Assembly: GCA_021730905.1 (NCBI GenBank)
Contig: JAKFYK010000023.1
Location: forward strand, 1 to 47,580
Length of the DNA: 47,580 nucleotides
DNA from: Betaproteobacteria bacterium
GTDB taxonomy: Bacteria; Pseudomonadota; Gammaproteobacteria; Burkholderiales; SG8-41
Direction of reading: 5' to 3'
Shown here one piece after another: positions 8,088 through 16,641 of this stretch (position 1 is the stretch's first letter; each line of letters opens with the position of its first letter). A model generated the notes under the pieces. That model made no database searches. It worked only from the letters and a program-made list of their open reading frames with translations, and was not told where the DNA came from. Both the position numbers and the translations under genes were made by a program.

Positions 8088-9251
8088 ATGCGCGCACGGT
8101 TAAACGCAGTAACGGCATTTACCCTGCTGCTGGCCGCCATTGCGCTGGCGGCATGCGGAGACAGCGGCGACAAGGGCGGCAAGAAAACCGCGGACAAAAA
8201 AGGCAAGGAGGCGCCCGCCATACCCGTGGTGGTCGCCCCGGTCATCCAGCAGGCGGTGCCGCTGAAAATTCAGGCTATCGGCAACGTCGAGGTGCAAACA
8301 ACCGTCGCGATCAAGTCGCGGCTCGACGGGCAGATCGTCAAAGTCGGTTTCAGCGACGGGCAGGATGTCGCCAAAGGCCAGACGCTGTTTGAAATCGATG
8401 CGCGTCCGCTTCAGGCGCAGTTACAGCAGGCGCAAGCGGCGCTGGCGCGCGACAAGGCGCAACTGGAGCGCGCGCGCGCGCAGGAGGAGCGCTATCAGGA
8501 TCTGCTGAAGAAGGGCTTTGTGTCGCAGGATGCTTATGCGCAGTACCGCACCAACGTCGATACCGCCGCCGCCACCGTGCGTGCCGACGAAGCCGCGGTT
8601 GAAAACGCGCGCCTGCAAACCGAATATGCCGTGATCCGCTCGCCGATCGAAGGCCGCGCCGGAAAAATTCTGATTCAGGAAGGCAACCTGGTGAAAGCCA
8701 ATGACACGGTGTCGCTGGTGGTGATCAACCAGATTGCGCCGATCTACGTGAGCTTCGCCGTGCCGGAGCAATACCTTGGCCTGATCCGCAAGTACATGGC
8801 CGCCGGCAAACTGGCGGTGGAGGCATTGCCCACAGGCACGGCAGACAGCGCCGCCGCTGCGGCCATGGGCGTGCTGGCGTTTGTCGACAACACCGTCGAT
8901 GCGACGACGGGCACGGTGCGGCTGCGCGCCACCTTCTCCAACAAGGACAGGGTGCTGTGGCCAGGCCAATATGTCACCGCCTCCTTGACGTTGAACGAGC
9001 AGCAGAACGCGATCGTGGTGCCGTCGCAAGCGGTGCAAACCGGACCCAAGGGTCAATACGTGTACGTGGTAAAAGCCGGCACGGCGGCAATGCGCGAGGT
9101 TAGTGTCGAGCGCGTGGACGGCGCGCAAACCGTGGTCGCCAAGGGGCTCGCCCCCGGCGAGCAGGTGGTCACCAGCGGCCAGTCGCGGCTGGTGCCCGGC
9201 ATCAAGGTCAGCATCAAATCGGACACCAAAGCGGACGCCCAAAAGCCATGA
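8088..9251 (+). CDS. RND efflux periplasmic adaptor (membrane fusion lipoprotein)
   Basis: A 387-residue adaptor linking an inner-membrane RND pump to an outer-membrane channel. The N-terminus is a lipoprotein signal with lipobox LAAC (Cys23), followed by a Gly/Lys-rich linker. The first half of the lipoyl/barrel-sandwich domain contains SRLDGQIVKVGFSDGQDV. A coiled-coil hairpin rich in Gln/Ala/Arg follows (about 105-165), then YAVIRSPIEGRAGKI completing the lipoyl domain, and a C-terminal beta-barrel with RLRATFSNKDRVLWPGQYV. ATG 8088 is used; the frame extends further upstream, but that part overlaps the hydrolase gene. Its stop overlaps the pump start (ATGA). Confidence 0.93.
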   Translation: MRARLNAVTAFTLLLAAIALAACGDSGDKGGKKTADKKGKEAPAIPVVVAPVIQQAVPLKIQAIGNVEVQTTVAIKSRLDGQIVKVGFSDGQDVAKGQTLFEIDARPLQAQLQQAQAALARDKAQLERARAQEERYQDLLKKGFVSQDAYAQYRTNVDTAAATVRADEAAVENARLQTEYAVIRSPIEGRAGKILIQEGNLVKANDTVSLVVINQIAPIYVSFAVPEQYLGLIRKYMAAGKLAVEALPTGTADSAAAAAMGVLAFVDNTVDATTGTVRLRATFSNKDRVLWPGQYVTASLTLNEQQNAIVVPSQAVQTGPKGQYVYVVKAGTAAMREVSVERVDGAQTVVAKGLAPGEQVVTSGQSRLVPGIKVSIKSDTKADAQKP

Positions 9252-12200
9252 ACATTTCCGAACTCTTCATCAGGCGTCCGGTGATGACCGGATTGTTGAT
9301 GATCGGCATTCTGGTATTTGGCATCATCGCCTATCGAGCGCTGCCGGTATCGGCGCTGCCCAGCGTCGATTTTCCGACGATACAGGTCAACGGCAATCTG
9401 CCGGGCGCCAGCCCGGAGACGATGGCGTCGGCGGTGGCGCTGCCGCTGGAAAAAGAGTTTTCGCTGATCGCGGGCATCGACTCAATGACCTCGACCAGCA
9501 CGCTCGGCGCCACCTCGATCACCATGCAGTTTTCACTGAACCGCGATATCGACGCCGCGGCGCAGGATGTGCAATCGGCGATCTCGCGTGCGATCCGCCA
9601 ACTGCCGCCCACCATGACCGTGCCGCCGTCGTTCCGCAAGGTCAACCCGGCGGACGCGGCGATTTTCTATCTCGCGCTGACGTCCGACACGCTGCCGATG
9701 TGGACCATCGACGAGTACGCGCAGACGCTGATGGCGCAGCGCATCTCGACCATCAGCGGCGTCGCCCAGGTGCAGGTGTTCGGCACCCAGAAATACGCGG
9801 TGCATGTGCAGGTCGATCCGCGCGCGCTGGCTTCGCGCGGCATCGGGCTGGATGAAGTGCAGCAGGTGATCGATCAGCACAACGCCAACCTGCCCACCGG
9901 CACGCTCTACGGCGAACACCGCGCCTACACGCTGCAGGCCAGCGGCCAGTTGACGACCGCGGCCGGCTACCGCTCGCTGATCGTCACCTACCGCAACGGC
10001 TCGCCGGTGCGGCTGGGCGACCTGGGCAAGGTGATCGACAGCGTGCAGACCGACAAGGTGGCGGCCTGGTACAACGGCAAGCGCGGCATCGTGCTGGCGA
10101 TACAGCGCCAGCCCGGCACCAACACCATTGAAGTCGTCGATTCGGTGAGAAAGCTGCTGCCGACATTTCGCGAGCAGATTCCGCCGGCCGTCGACATCAA
10201 CATCCTCTACGACCGCTCGCAGTCGATCCGCGAATCGGTGGAGGAAGTGCAGTTCAGCCTGCTGCTGGCGCTGGCGCTGGTGGTGATGGTGATTTTCCTG
10301 TTTCTGCGCAACTTCTCCGCCACGCTGATTCCCAGTCTCGCGCTGCCGATGTCCATCGTCGGCACGTTTGCCATCATGCATCTGTTCGGTTTCAGCCTCA
10401 ACAATCTGTCGCTGATGGCGCTGACCTTGTGCGTGGGCTTCGTGGTGGACGACGCCATCGTGATGCTGGAGAACATTTCGCGCCATATGGAAATGGGCAA
10501 GAGCGCGATGCAGGCCACGCTCGACGGCTCGAAGGAAATCGCATTCACCATCCTGTCGATGACGCTGTCGCTGGCGGCGGTGTTCATCCCGGTGCTATTC
10601 ATGAGCGGCATGCTGGGCCGCCTGCTCAACGAATTCGCGATTACCATCATGGCGGCCGTGCTGGTGTCGGGCTTCGTGTCGCTGACGTTGACGCCCATGC
10701 TGTGCGCGCGCTGGCTGAAGCCTCACCATGAAGTGCGCCACGGCCGGCTCTACAACATGCTCGAACGCATGTTCGACGCGTGGAAAAACGCCTATGACGT
10801 CACGCTCAGGTGGGTGCTGCGCCACGGTCGCTTCACCATGGTGATGTTCGTTGCGATCTTCGTGGTCACCGGCGTGATGTTTGCGCGCATGCCCAAGGAT
10901 TTTCTGCCGAGCGAAGACTCCGGCCAGTTGTTTGCGTTCACCGAAGCCGCGCAGGACGTATCGTTCGAGGAAATGTCCAGGCTGCAGCAGCAGGCGGCGG
11001 CGATCGTGCGCGCCGATCCGGCAGTGCAGTCGGCGATGGCATTTATCGGACAGGGCGGCGGCGGCGCCTCCTCGCTCAATGTGGGCAGGATATTCATCGT
11101 GTTGAAGCCGCGTTCGCAGCGCGCCACACCGGATGAAATCATCCAGAAGCTGCGGCCCAAGCTCGCGACCATACCGGGGCTCAAGGTTTTTCTGCAGAAC
11201 ATTCCGACCATCCGCATCGGCGGCCAGCTCACCAAGACCCAGTACCAGTTCACGCTGCAGGATGCCGATACCGAAGAATTGTTCCAGTGGGTGCCCGTGA
11301 TCCAGGAAAAGCTCTCGAAGCTGCCTGGCTTCCAGGATGTCACCAGCGACCTGCAGATTTCCAATCCGCAGGTGATGATCGATATCGACCGCAACAAGGC
11401 CTCCGCGCTCGGCGTGACCGCGCAGCAGATCGAAAACACGCTTTACAACGCGTTCGGACAACGCCAGGTTTCAACCATCTACACACCGAGCAATCAGTTC
11501 TGGGTGATACTGGAACTCGATCCGAAATTCCAGAATGATCCTTCGGCGCTGTCGCTGATTTACGTGCGCTCGAGCAGCGGCACGCTGGTGCCGCTGAATT
11601 CCGTCGCCAAACTCTCGCGCGCCCTGGGACCGCTCAGCATCAGCCACCTCGGGCAACTGCCGGCGGTGACCATTTCCTTCAATCTGGCGCCCGGCATCGC
11701 CCTGGGCGATGCCATCAATCAGGTCAATGCCGCCATGCTGGAACTCAAGGCGCCATCAACGCTGATCGGCAGCTACCAGGGCGCGGCGCAGGTGTTTCAG
11801 TCTTCGCTCGCCGGCATGGGCATGCTGCTGGTGATGTCGATCTTCGTGATCTACCTGGTGCTGGGCATCCTCTACGAAAGCTACATCCACCCGATCACCA
11901 TACTGTCCGGACTGCCGACGGCGGGCATGGGCGCGCTGGCGACGCTGATGCTGTTCGGCATGCCGCTCAACATGTATGCCTACGTCGGCATCATCATGCT
12001 GGTGGGCATCGTCAAGAAGAACGCGATCATGATGATCGACTTCGCCATCGACGCGCAGCGCGCGGGCGACAAAACGCCTTACGAGGCGATGTACGAAGCG
12101 TGCATGGTGCGCTTCCGGCCGATCATGATGACCACCATGGCAGCGCTGATGGGCACGCTGCCGATTGCACTCGGCTGGGGCGCCGGTGCGGAAGCGCGCC

Positions 12201-12382
12201 GGCCGCTGGGTCTGGCTGTGGTCGGCGGGCTGCTGCTGTCGCAACTGCTGACGCTATACATCACGCCGGTGATTTATCTGTATCTGGAAGAATGGCGCAA
12301 GCGCATGGACGCGCGCCGCGCGCGGAGCGCCGCCGAGCGCTATGAAAAGGTGGCGCGTGCAGCAAACACTCCACGTCAGTAG
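9248..12382 (+). CDS. RND multidrug efflux permease, MdtB/MuxB-like
   Basis: A 1044-residue inner-membrane proton-driven pump of normal length. It begins with the conserved ISELFIRRPVMTGLLMIG (3-20) and PGASPETMASAVALPLEKE near 52-70. The second half repeats the first, as in all RND pumps. The fourth membrane helix region contains GFVVDDAIVMLENI, with the proton-relay Asp401-Asp402, and the second half has VGIVKKNAIMMIDFA. The protein resembles the MdtB/MdtC-MuxB/MuxC heteromeric pumps more than AcrB, but only one pump gene is present. No outer-membrane channel gene follows, so it probably shares a TolC-like protein encoded elsewhere. It probably exports toxic aromatic or detergent-like compounds. 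Confidence 0.94.
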   Translation: MNISELFIRRPVMTGLLMIGILVFGIIAYRALPVSALPSVDFPTIQVNGNLPGASPETMASAVALPLEKEFSLIAGIDSMTSTSTLGATSITMQFSLNRDIDAAAQDVQSAISRAIRQLPPTMTVPPSFRKVNPADAAIFYLALTSDTLPMWTIDEYAQTLMAQRISTISGVAQVQVFGTQKYAVHVQVDPRALASRGIGLDEVQQVIDQHNANLPTGTLYGEHRAYTLQASGQLTTAAGYRSLIVTYRNGSPVRLGDLGKVIDSVQTDKVAAWYNGKRGIVLAIQRQPGTNTIEVVDSVRKLLPTFREQIPPAVDINILYDRSQSIRESVEEVQFSLLLALALVVMVIFLFLRNFSATLIPSLALPMSIVGTFAIMHLFGFSLNNLSLMALTLCVGFVVDDAIVMLENISRHMEMGKSAMQATLDGSKEIAFTILSMTLSLAAVFIPVLFMSGMLGRLLNEFAITIMAAVLVSGFVSLTLTPMLCARWLKPHHEVRHGRLYNMLERMFDAWKNAYDVTLRWVLRHGRFTMVMFVAIFVVTGVMFARMPKDFLPSEDSGQLFAFTEAAQDVSFEEMSRLQQQAAAIVRADPAVQSAMAFIGQGGGGASSLNVGRIFIVLKPRSQRATPDEIIQKLRPKLATIPGLKVFLQNIPTIRIGGQLTKTQYQFTLQDADTEELFQWVPVIQEKLSKLPGFQDVTSDLQISNPQVMIDIDRNKASALGVTAQQIENTLYNAFGQRQVSTIYTPSNQFWVILELDPKFQNDPSALSLIYVRSSSGTLVPLNSVAKLSRALGPLSISHLGQLPAVTISFNLAPGIALGDAINQVNAAMLELKAPSTLIGSYQGAAQVFQSSLAGMGMLLVMSIFVIYLVLGILYESYIHPITILSGLPTAGMGALATLMLFGMPLNMYAYVGIIMLVGIVKKNAIMMIDFAIDAQRAGDKTPYEAMYEACMVRFRPIMMTTMAALMGTLPIALGWGAGAEARRPLGLAVVGGLLLSQLLTLYITPVIYLYLEEWRKRMDARRARSAAERYEKVARAANTPRQ

Positions 12383-12403
12383 TTGCTACTCGCCTAAAAA
12401 AAC

Positions 12404-12422
12404 ATAAGCATTTATTTTTATT
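12404..12422 (+). repeat. Recurrent AT-rich 18-mer, variant copy B
   Basis: ATAAGCATTTATTTTTATT lies in the 47-bp gap between the convergent ends of the RND pump and the LigB-like gene. It differs from the consensus by C for T and A for G. It is followed by a T-rich run to 12434, so here it might serve termination rather than initiation. Confidence 0.45.
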
Positions 12423-12429
12423 CACTTTT

Positions 12430-13254
12430 TTATAGTTTCCACGCTGCAACGCCGCAGCCGACATAGATCTCCGGCATCGCGCTGTAGTGAATCAGGTCGA
12501 AGCCGCGCGCGTCAGCGGCGCCGTGTGCGGCGAGCCAATTTCGCACTTCAGCCGTGCCATTTCCCGCGGCCGCCATCCGCTGATCGAGAAATGCAAACAG
12601 CGCAACGCGATCACTGGAGGCGAAATGCTGCACGCACTCGCGATCAAACGCTTCGTCGATAGCGCCCATCGTCGCCTCGCCGATGCTGTGACTCAATCCG
12701 CCGGTGGCGAGTATCGCCACACGCGCGTTGCCCGCAAAACTTTTTATTGCGTCACGCAGAACGGTTCCCCATTCAAAGCACCTACGCACACCCGGAAACG
12801 GCGGCTCCACGGTATTGAGCACTATCGGCACTATCGCGGGCAGTGGCGCCACACCCGCTTTCATTAGCGGAATACAAAAACCATGATCGAGCGCGAGCTT
12901 GTACGACACCGAGGGCTCGAAGCCTCGCGCAAATGCATGCTCGACGATGTGCTGCGCGAGCGGTGAGTGCCCGGTCATTTGCTTGTGCGGAAATGTACTC
13001 AACCACGGCTCAGGCGGGCCGTTGTGCATATCACCTACGCCCACGCAAATCGCGGGCAGGTTGTCGATAAAAAAATTCACCCAGTGATCGGGGGAGATCA
13101 CAATCAACACGTCGGCCCGCGCCGCGTTGATGCGCCGGCCCAGCTCGGCGAATGCGGTGGTCAGCGTGTTTTTAGTGGCGGCTGGCAGCACATCCCAATT
13201 GCGCACAATCAACGGCCCGTGACTGGCCGCGTAGATGCCGACCAGTTCAGCCAT
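12430..13254 (-). CDS. Class III extradiol dioxygenase catalytic subunit, LigB-like
   Basis: A 274-residue protein of the LigB fold. His12 (SHGP), His57 (SPDHW) and Glu262 (PEIYVG) match the Fe(II) ligands of protocatechuate 4,5-dioxygenase beta subunit, and His189 in GGLSHS is the expected catalytic base. LDHGFCIPL (122-130) is also conserved. It should cleave a dihydroxylated aromatic ring next to one hydroxyl in the cytosol. ATG 13254 overlaps the last codons of the LigA-like gene, showing translational coupling; an extension to 13290 lacks family similarity. Gallate, protocatechuate or a related catechol acid is plausible, but the substrate is not determined by the sequence. Confidence 0.88.
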   Translation of the reverse strand: MAELVGIYAASHGPLIVRNWDVLPAATKNTLTTAFAELGRRINAARADVLIVISPDHWVNFFIDNLPAICVGVGDMHNGPPEPWLSTFPHKQMTGHSPLAQHIVEHAFARGFEPSVSYKLALDHGFCIPLMKAGVAPLPAIVPIVLNTVEPPFPGVRRCFEWGTVLRDAIKSFAGNARVAILATGGLSHSIGEATMGAIDEAFDRECVQHFASSDRVALFAFLDQRMAAAGNGTAEVRNWLAAHGAADARGFDLIHYSAMPEIYVGCGVAAWKL

Positions 13255-13525
13255 GATTAGCCTCACCTGCCGGCTTCGTTCCACTGGCACGGATTCGGCG
13301 CAGAAACTCTTCTTCAGGCATACCGCTCACCAGAAAATAAAATCGCAGCAAATACGGATTCACCAGCGGCGCCAGCGTTGCCACATCGTTGGTGTCCAAG
13401 GCCGCGCGAACCTCGGGCTTGAGCGGATAGCGCGCGAGCACCGTCTCGGGTCCCGCGCGGTATTCTGCCGCCGCCGCCGGCGTCTGCAGATCGAAAAAGA
13501 GTTTGCTCAACCAGTAATCGCGCAT
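13247..13525 (-). CDS. LigA-like small subunit of extradiol dioxygenase
   Basis: A 92-residue helical protein resembling the alpha subunit (LigA, PF07746) of protocatechuate 4,5-dioxygenase: a Tyr/Leu-rich N-terminal helix, then YPLKPEVRAALDTNDVATL (about residues 33-51) and NPYLLRFYFLVSGM. In the family this subunit caps the LigB active site and fixes substrate orientation. ATG 13525 is chosen because the open frame further upstream is encoded by GTGAA repeats. Its end overlaps the LigB-like start by 8 bp, and the pair follows a Bug protein gene, so import and ring cleavage appear linked. Confidence 0.82.
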   Translation of the reverse strand: MRDYWLSKLFFDLQTPAAAAEYRAGPETVLARYPLKPEVRAALDTNDVATLAPLVNPYLLRFYFLVSGMPEEEFLRRIRASGTKPAGEANHG

Positions 13526-13532
13526 AAATTCA

Positions 13533-13572
13533 GTGAACGTGTGAATAAGTGAACGAGTGAACGGGTAACACC
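13533..13572 (+). repeat. Tandem GTGAANNN octamers
   Basis: Four consecutive 8-bp units begin GTGAA (13533, 13541, 13549, 13557), followed by a degenerate GTAACACC. The tract lies between the Bug protein 3 stop and the LigA-like start, and is the clearest example of the octamer also seen at 4758-4790. The last three bases of each unit vary. Confidence 0.75.
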
Positions 13573-13580
13573 TGAACTCG

Positions 13581-14558
13581 TCATTCGGCGGTGATCCCGG
13601 CCGCACGAATCAACGTGCTCCACTTCCTGATTTCGGATTTCACGAACGCGTCGGTTTCCGCCGCGCTCATGCGCAGCACGCGTCCGCCGCCGCCCTCGAA
13701 GCGCTTCGCCACATCGGGCGCCTGTATCGCCTTGGCCATTTCGGATTGCAGGCGCTTCAGCACCGCGGGCGGTGTGCCGCTGCGCGCGAAGATGCCAAAC
13801 CACGCTTCCATGTCCATCTGCGCGACACCGGTTTCATTTACCGTCGGCACGCCCGGCATGCCGGCAAAGCGCTGCGTGCTCGATACCGCGAAGGGTTTCA
13901 CGCGGCCGTCATCGACGTACGGTTTCGCCGTGCCTGCGTTGTCAAAAAACAAATCCACTCTGCCGCTCTGCAAGTCCAGATGTGCCGCCTGTGCGCCGCG
14001 ATACGGTACATGCACCATCTTCACGCCGGTGATATGAGCCAGCGCGGCGGCCGCAATGTGCTGGCCGGTACCCACGCCGCCCGACGCATAGGTGAGCTTG
14101 CCGGGATTGGCGCGCGCGAAGTCGATCAGTTCGCGCAGGTTCTGCTGCGGCAGATCCTTGCGCGACACCAGCGAATAGCTGTAGCTTGCCACCATGCCCA
14201 CCGGAACGAAATCCGCAAGCGGATCGTACGGCAGTTTCTTGTAAAGCCCGACATTGGCCGCGATGTTGCTCAGGCCGCCGACCAGCAATGTGTAGCCATC
14301 TGGCGTGGACTTGGCAGCAACCTCGGTGCCCACCAGCGTGCCGGCGCCGGTGCGATTCTCGACCACCACCTGCTGATTGAGTTGTTCGCCGAGCTTTTGC
14401 GACACCACGCGCGCGATCAGGTCAAAACCGCCGCCGGGCGGGTTGGGCGCGATGATGCGCACGGGACGGTAAGGGTAGTCCTGCGCACGTGCGGGCGCCG
14501 GCGCTACGGCCATGGCGACGGCGAGCGCGTAACCCGGGATACCAAATATTCTATTCAT
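13581..14558 (-). CDS. Bug-family substrate-binding protein 3
   Basis: A 325-residue periplasmic protein with signal peptide ending ARA|Q at 25/26 and mature start DYPYRPVRIIAPNPPGGGFD. ENRTGAGTLVGTEVAAKSTP and HVPYRGAQAAHLDL are the family ligand-loop segments. The usual loop PFxPGG is replaced by PNPPGGG, and the region near 205 reads FFDNAGTAKPY. ATG 14558 has GGGAGGAGAAC immediately before it. As first gene of the run leading to the LigA/LigB pair, it probably binds the aromatic acid that the dioxygenase opens. That is inferred from the operon, not from binding residues. Confidence 0.92.
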   Translation of the reverse strand: MNRIFGIPGYALAVAMAVAPAPARAQDYPYRPVRIIAPNPPGGGFDLIARVVSQKLGEQLNQQVVVENRTGAGTLVGTEVAAKSTPDGYTLLVGGLSNIAANVGLYKKLPYDPLADFVPVGMVASYSYSLVSRKDLPQQNLRELIDFARANPGKLTYASGGVGTGQHIAAAALAHITGVKMVHVPYRGAQAAHLDLQSGRVDLFFDNAGTAKPYVDDGRVKPFAVSSTQRFAGMPGVPTVNETGVAQMDMEAWFGIFARSGTPPAVLKRLQSEMAKAIQAPDVAKRFEGGGGRVLRMSAAETDAFVKSEIRKWSTLIRAAGITAE

Positions 14559-14664
14559 GTTCTCCTCCCGCTTCGTTTCCCAAGCTTAACGCGGCCTTGG
14601 ATTTTGCGCGAGCATTGACTACCATGTACGCTTACCCTCTCGCGCCATCGTTAAAAGGATAGTC

Positions 14665-15597
14665 ATGAGCACCCCGCATCCGGTCGCCGCCGAACTGCCG
14701 CCTCACGGCTATGTGATCACCAAACCGGTGCCGGGTTCGGACATTCCCGCCGATTACACGTTCGTGCTCACGCGAGACGAAATCTACGTGCCCATCGCGG
14801 TGCGCAAGCCCGATGTACGCAAACACGGCGATGGCCCGTTTCCGGCAATTCTCATGGGGCGCGGCAACGGCCGCGGCGGCCTGCCACTGGTCGAACAGAA
14901 AGTGGCGCTCTACAGCGCGATGCAGGACCGGATGATCGCGCGCAGCTATGTCGTGGCCTATGTCAATTATCGCAACGAAATTCCGTATCACTACGAAACC
15001 CGCGATGTGGCGCGCAACGTGGCAGACGATATCAGCGGCGAAGGCCGCACATTGAAATCGGCACCCAGCGTCGATTCCGACGATCTGCAATCCGCGATCA
15101 AGTACGTGCGGTCTCTGCCCTATGTAAAATCCGACAAGGTGGGTGCAGTGGGCGTGAGCCACGGCGGCGAAACCATTTTAAAGGCCGCCGCCGAAATGGA
15201 TTTCACCTGCGGCGTGGTGATCGAGGGTGCATCGCATGAATTTCTCACCGTGAACACCGGCGCCACTGCGCCGCGCGCCGGCAGTGAAATCCAGTACAAC
15301 GATATCGAGGTCGCGCGCCGGAACGCGAACAAGGCGCGCGCGATGGAGCGCATCCGCCGCATCCACACGTCGATGCTGCACATCGGCCGCGATCATGATC
15401 ATCTGCAGGGCATATTCAAGCTCGCGCACGAATGGATGCTGGAAGCCGGCAAGGATTCCACCTGGGCGAGCTTCGATCACCCTGCCCACGGTTACCCGTT
15501 TATCGAGCGCGGCGCGGATGGTTCGTATCAGCCCAATACGCAGCAGCAGGCGGCATTTGATTTGTTCATGGATTATTTTGACCGGCGGTTGAAGTAA
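14665..15597 (+). CDS. Alpha/beta hydrolase, prolyl-oligopeptidase/DLH-like
   Basis: A 310-residue hydrolase without a signal peptide. Ser165 lies in the nucleophile elbow GVSHGG, the acid is probably Asp243 or Asp245 in GRDHDH, and His275 in HPAHGYP completes the triad. An N-terminal beta-rich segment (RDEIYVPIAVRKPD) precedes the core, as in X-Pro dipeptidase and dienelactone-hydrolase relatives. The substrate could be an ester, lactone or peptide. ATG 14665 follows AAGGATAGTC. It is divergent from the Bug/Lig operon, with 106 bp between the starts. Confidence 0.78.
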   Translation: MSTPHPVAAELPPHGYVITKPVPGSDIPADYTFVLTRDEIYVPIAVRKPDVRKHGDGPFPAILMGRGNGRGGLPLVEQKVALYSAMQDRMIARSYVVAYVNYRNEIPYHYETRDVARNVADDISGEGRTLKSAPSVDSDDLQSAIKYVRSLPYVKSDKVGAVGVSHGGETILKAAAEMDFTCGVVIEGASHEFLTVNTGATAPRAGSEIQYNDIEVARRNANKARAMERIRRIHTSMLHIGRDHDHLQGIFKLAHEWMLEAGKDSTWASFDHPAHGYPFIERGADGSYQPNTQQQAAFDLFMDYFDRRLK

Positions 15598-15668
15598 TAT
15601 CGTGTAAATCGCCTTTATCGGTTTAAGCGTGTTTTGACGAATTTATTAATTTCATTGGGAGGTTGCAC

Positions 15669-16601
15669 ATGACTGCGATCCGCATCCTGATAGCCGCACT
15701 GCTGTGGTTGGTGACCACCGCCGTACTCGCGCAGGCACCCGCGCACCCGCCCATCGTCAAGGAAGGCAAGACGGTGCAGATTTCGCCGAATGTTTACCTG
15801 ATCCCCGACGAGAAAGTCGGCATGGTGCCCAACGTCGGCATCATCGTCGGCAGCCGCGCAACGATGGTGTTTGATCCGGGCATGGGCCTGCGCAGCGGGC
15901 AGGCCGTGCTGCGCGAAGTGGAGAAAGTCAGCAAGGGCAAGGACATCTACATCGTCAACTCGCATTTTCATCCGGAACATACCACTGGCGACATGGCGTT
16001 TCCGCCAAGTGCAAAAGTCATCCGCGCCGTCGCGCAGCAGCAGGACGTCGAGGAAATGGGGCTGAAGTGGGTCGCCCTGTTCGCGAGCCGCTCGCCGATG
16101 CTGACCGATATCCTGCAAGGCGCAACTTTTCGTACACCGGCGGAAACGTTCGAGAAGGAGAAAATCGTCGATCTCGGTGGTGTGCGCGTGAAAATCCTGC
16201 GCCTCGGCCCCGGACACACGCGCGGCGACACCGCAGTATTCGTCGAAGGCGACGGCGTGCTGTTCTCAGGCGACCTTGCAATGAAACAACTATTCCCCGC
16301 GTTCGCCACGCCACAATCACGCGTAGGCAGTTGGATCACCAGTCTCGACACGCTCGAAGCACTGAAGCCGCTGAAAGTCATCGGCGCGCACTACGACATG
16401 GGTGACGCAGCCATGATCAGCGCCTATCGCAGCTACCTCATCGCGCTGCGCGACCGCGTTGCGGAAATGAAAAAGCAGGGCAAGTCATCGGATGAAACCG
16501 CCGAAACGCTGCGCAACGAATTCCGCGCGAAGTATCCGGATTGGGATCAGCCGCTGCGCATCCATACGGCGGCGACGGCGATATATCGAGAGCTGCCGTA
16601 A
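15669..16601 (+). CDS. Exported MBL-fold metallo-hydrolase
   Basis: A 310-residue protein with an N-terminal signal peptide (cleavage near VLA|Q, 21/22) and a metallo-beta-lactamase fold. The zinc motif reads HFHPEH (99-104), with Glu103 where most family members have Asp, followed by GPGHTRGDT near 180 and SGDLAM near 202. This HxHxEH form resembles periplasmic metallohydrolases found with quinoprotein or thiosulfate systems, and the protein is probably not an antibiotic-resistance enzyme. ATG 15669 has GGGAGG six bases upstream; TTG 15663 would overlap that site. A C-terminal helix carries IALRDRVAEMKKQGKS. The substrate is unknown. Confidence 0.8.
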   Translation: MTAIRILIAALLWLVTTAVLAQAPAHPPIVKEGKTVQISPNVYLIPDEKVGMVPNVGIIVGSRATMVFDPGMGLRSGQAVLREVEKVSKGKDIYIVNSHFHPEHTTGDMAFPPSAKVIRAVAQQQDVEEMGLKWVALFASRSPMLTDILQGATFRTPAETFEKEKIVDLGGVRVKILRLGPGHTRGDTAVFVEGDGVLFSGDLAMKQLFPAFATPQSRVGSWITSLDTLEALKPLKVIGAHYDMGDAAMISAYRSYLIALRDRVAEMKKQGKSSDETAETLRNEFRAKYPDWDQPLRIHTAATAIYRELP

Positions 16602-16641
16602 TGTGCGCTTGTAAGCTGGATTTACCCACTGTCATGTATTC

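Noticed and set aside
6991..8118. A 375-residue minus-strand frame opposite the FrsA-like hydrolase
   Set aside because: It mirrors the plus-strand gene and has shadow composition, with no signal or family motif.
9533..10486. Long minus-strand frames opposite the RND pump
   Set aside because: They are rich in His, Arg and Gln and are explained by high-G+C codon bias of the pump gene.
13533..13572. GTGAANNN tract as a CRISPR array
   Set aside because: The unit is only 8 bp with 3 variable bases; no 20-50 bp repeat and spacer structure and no cas gene.
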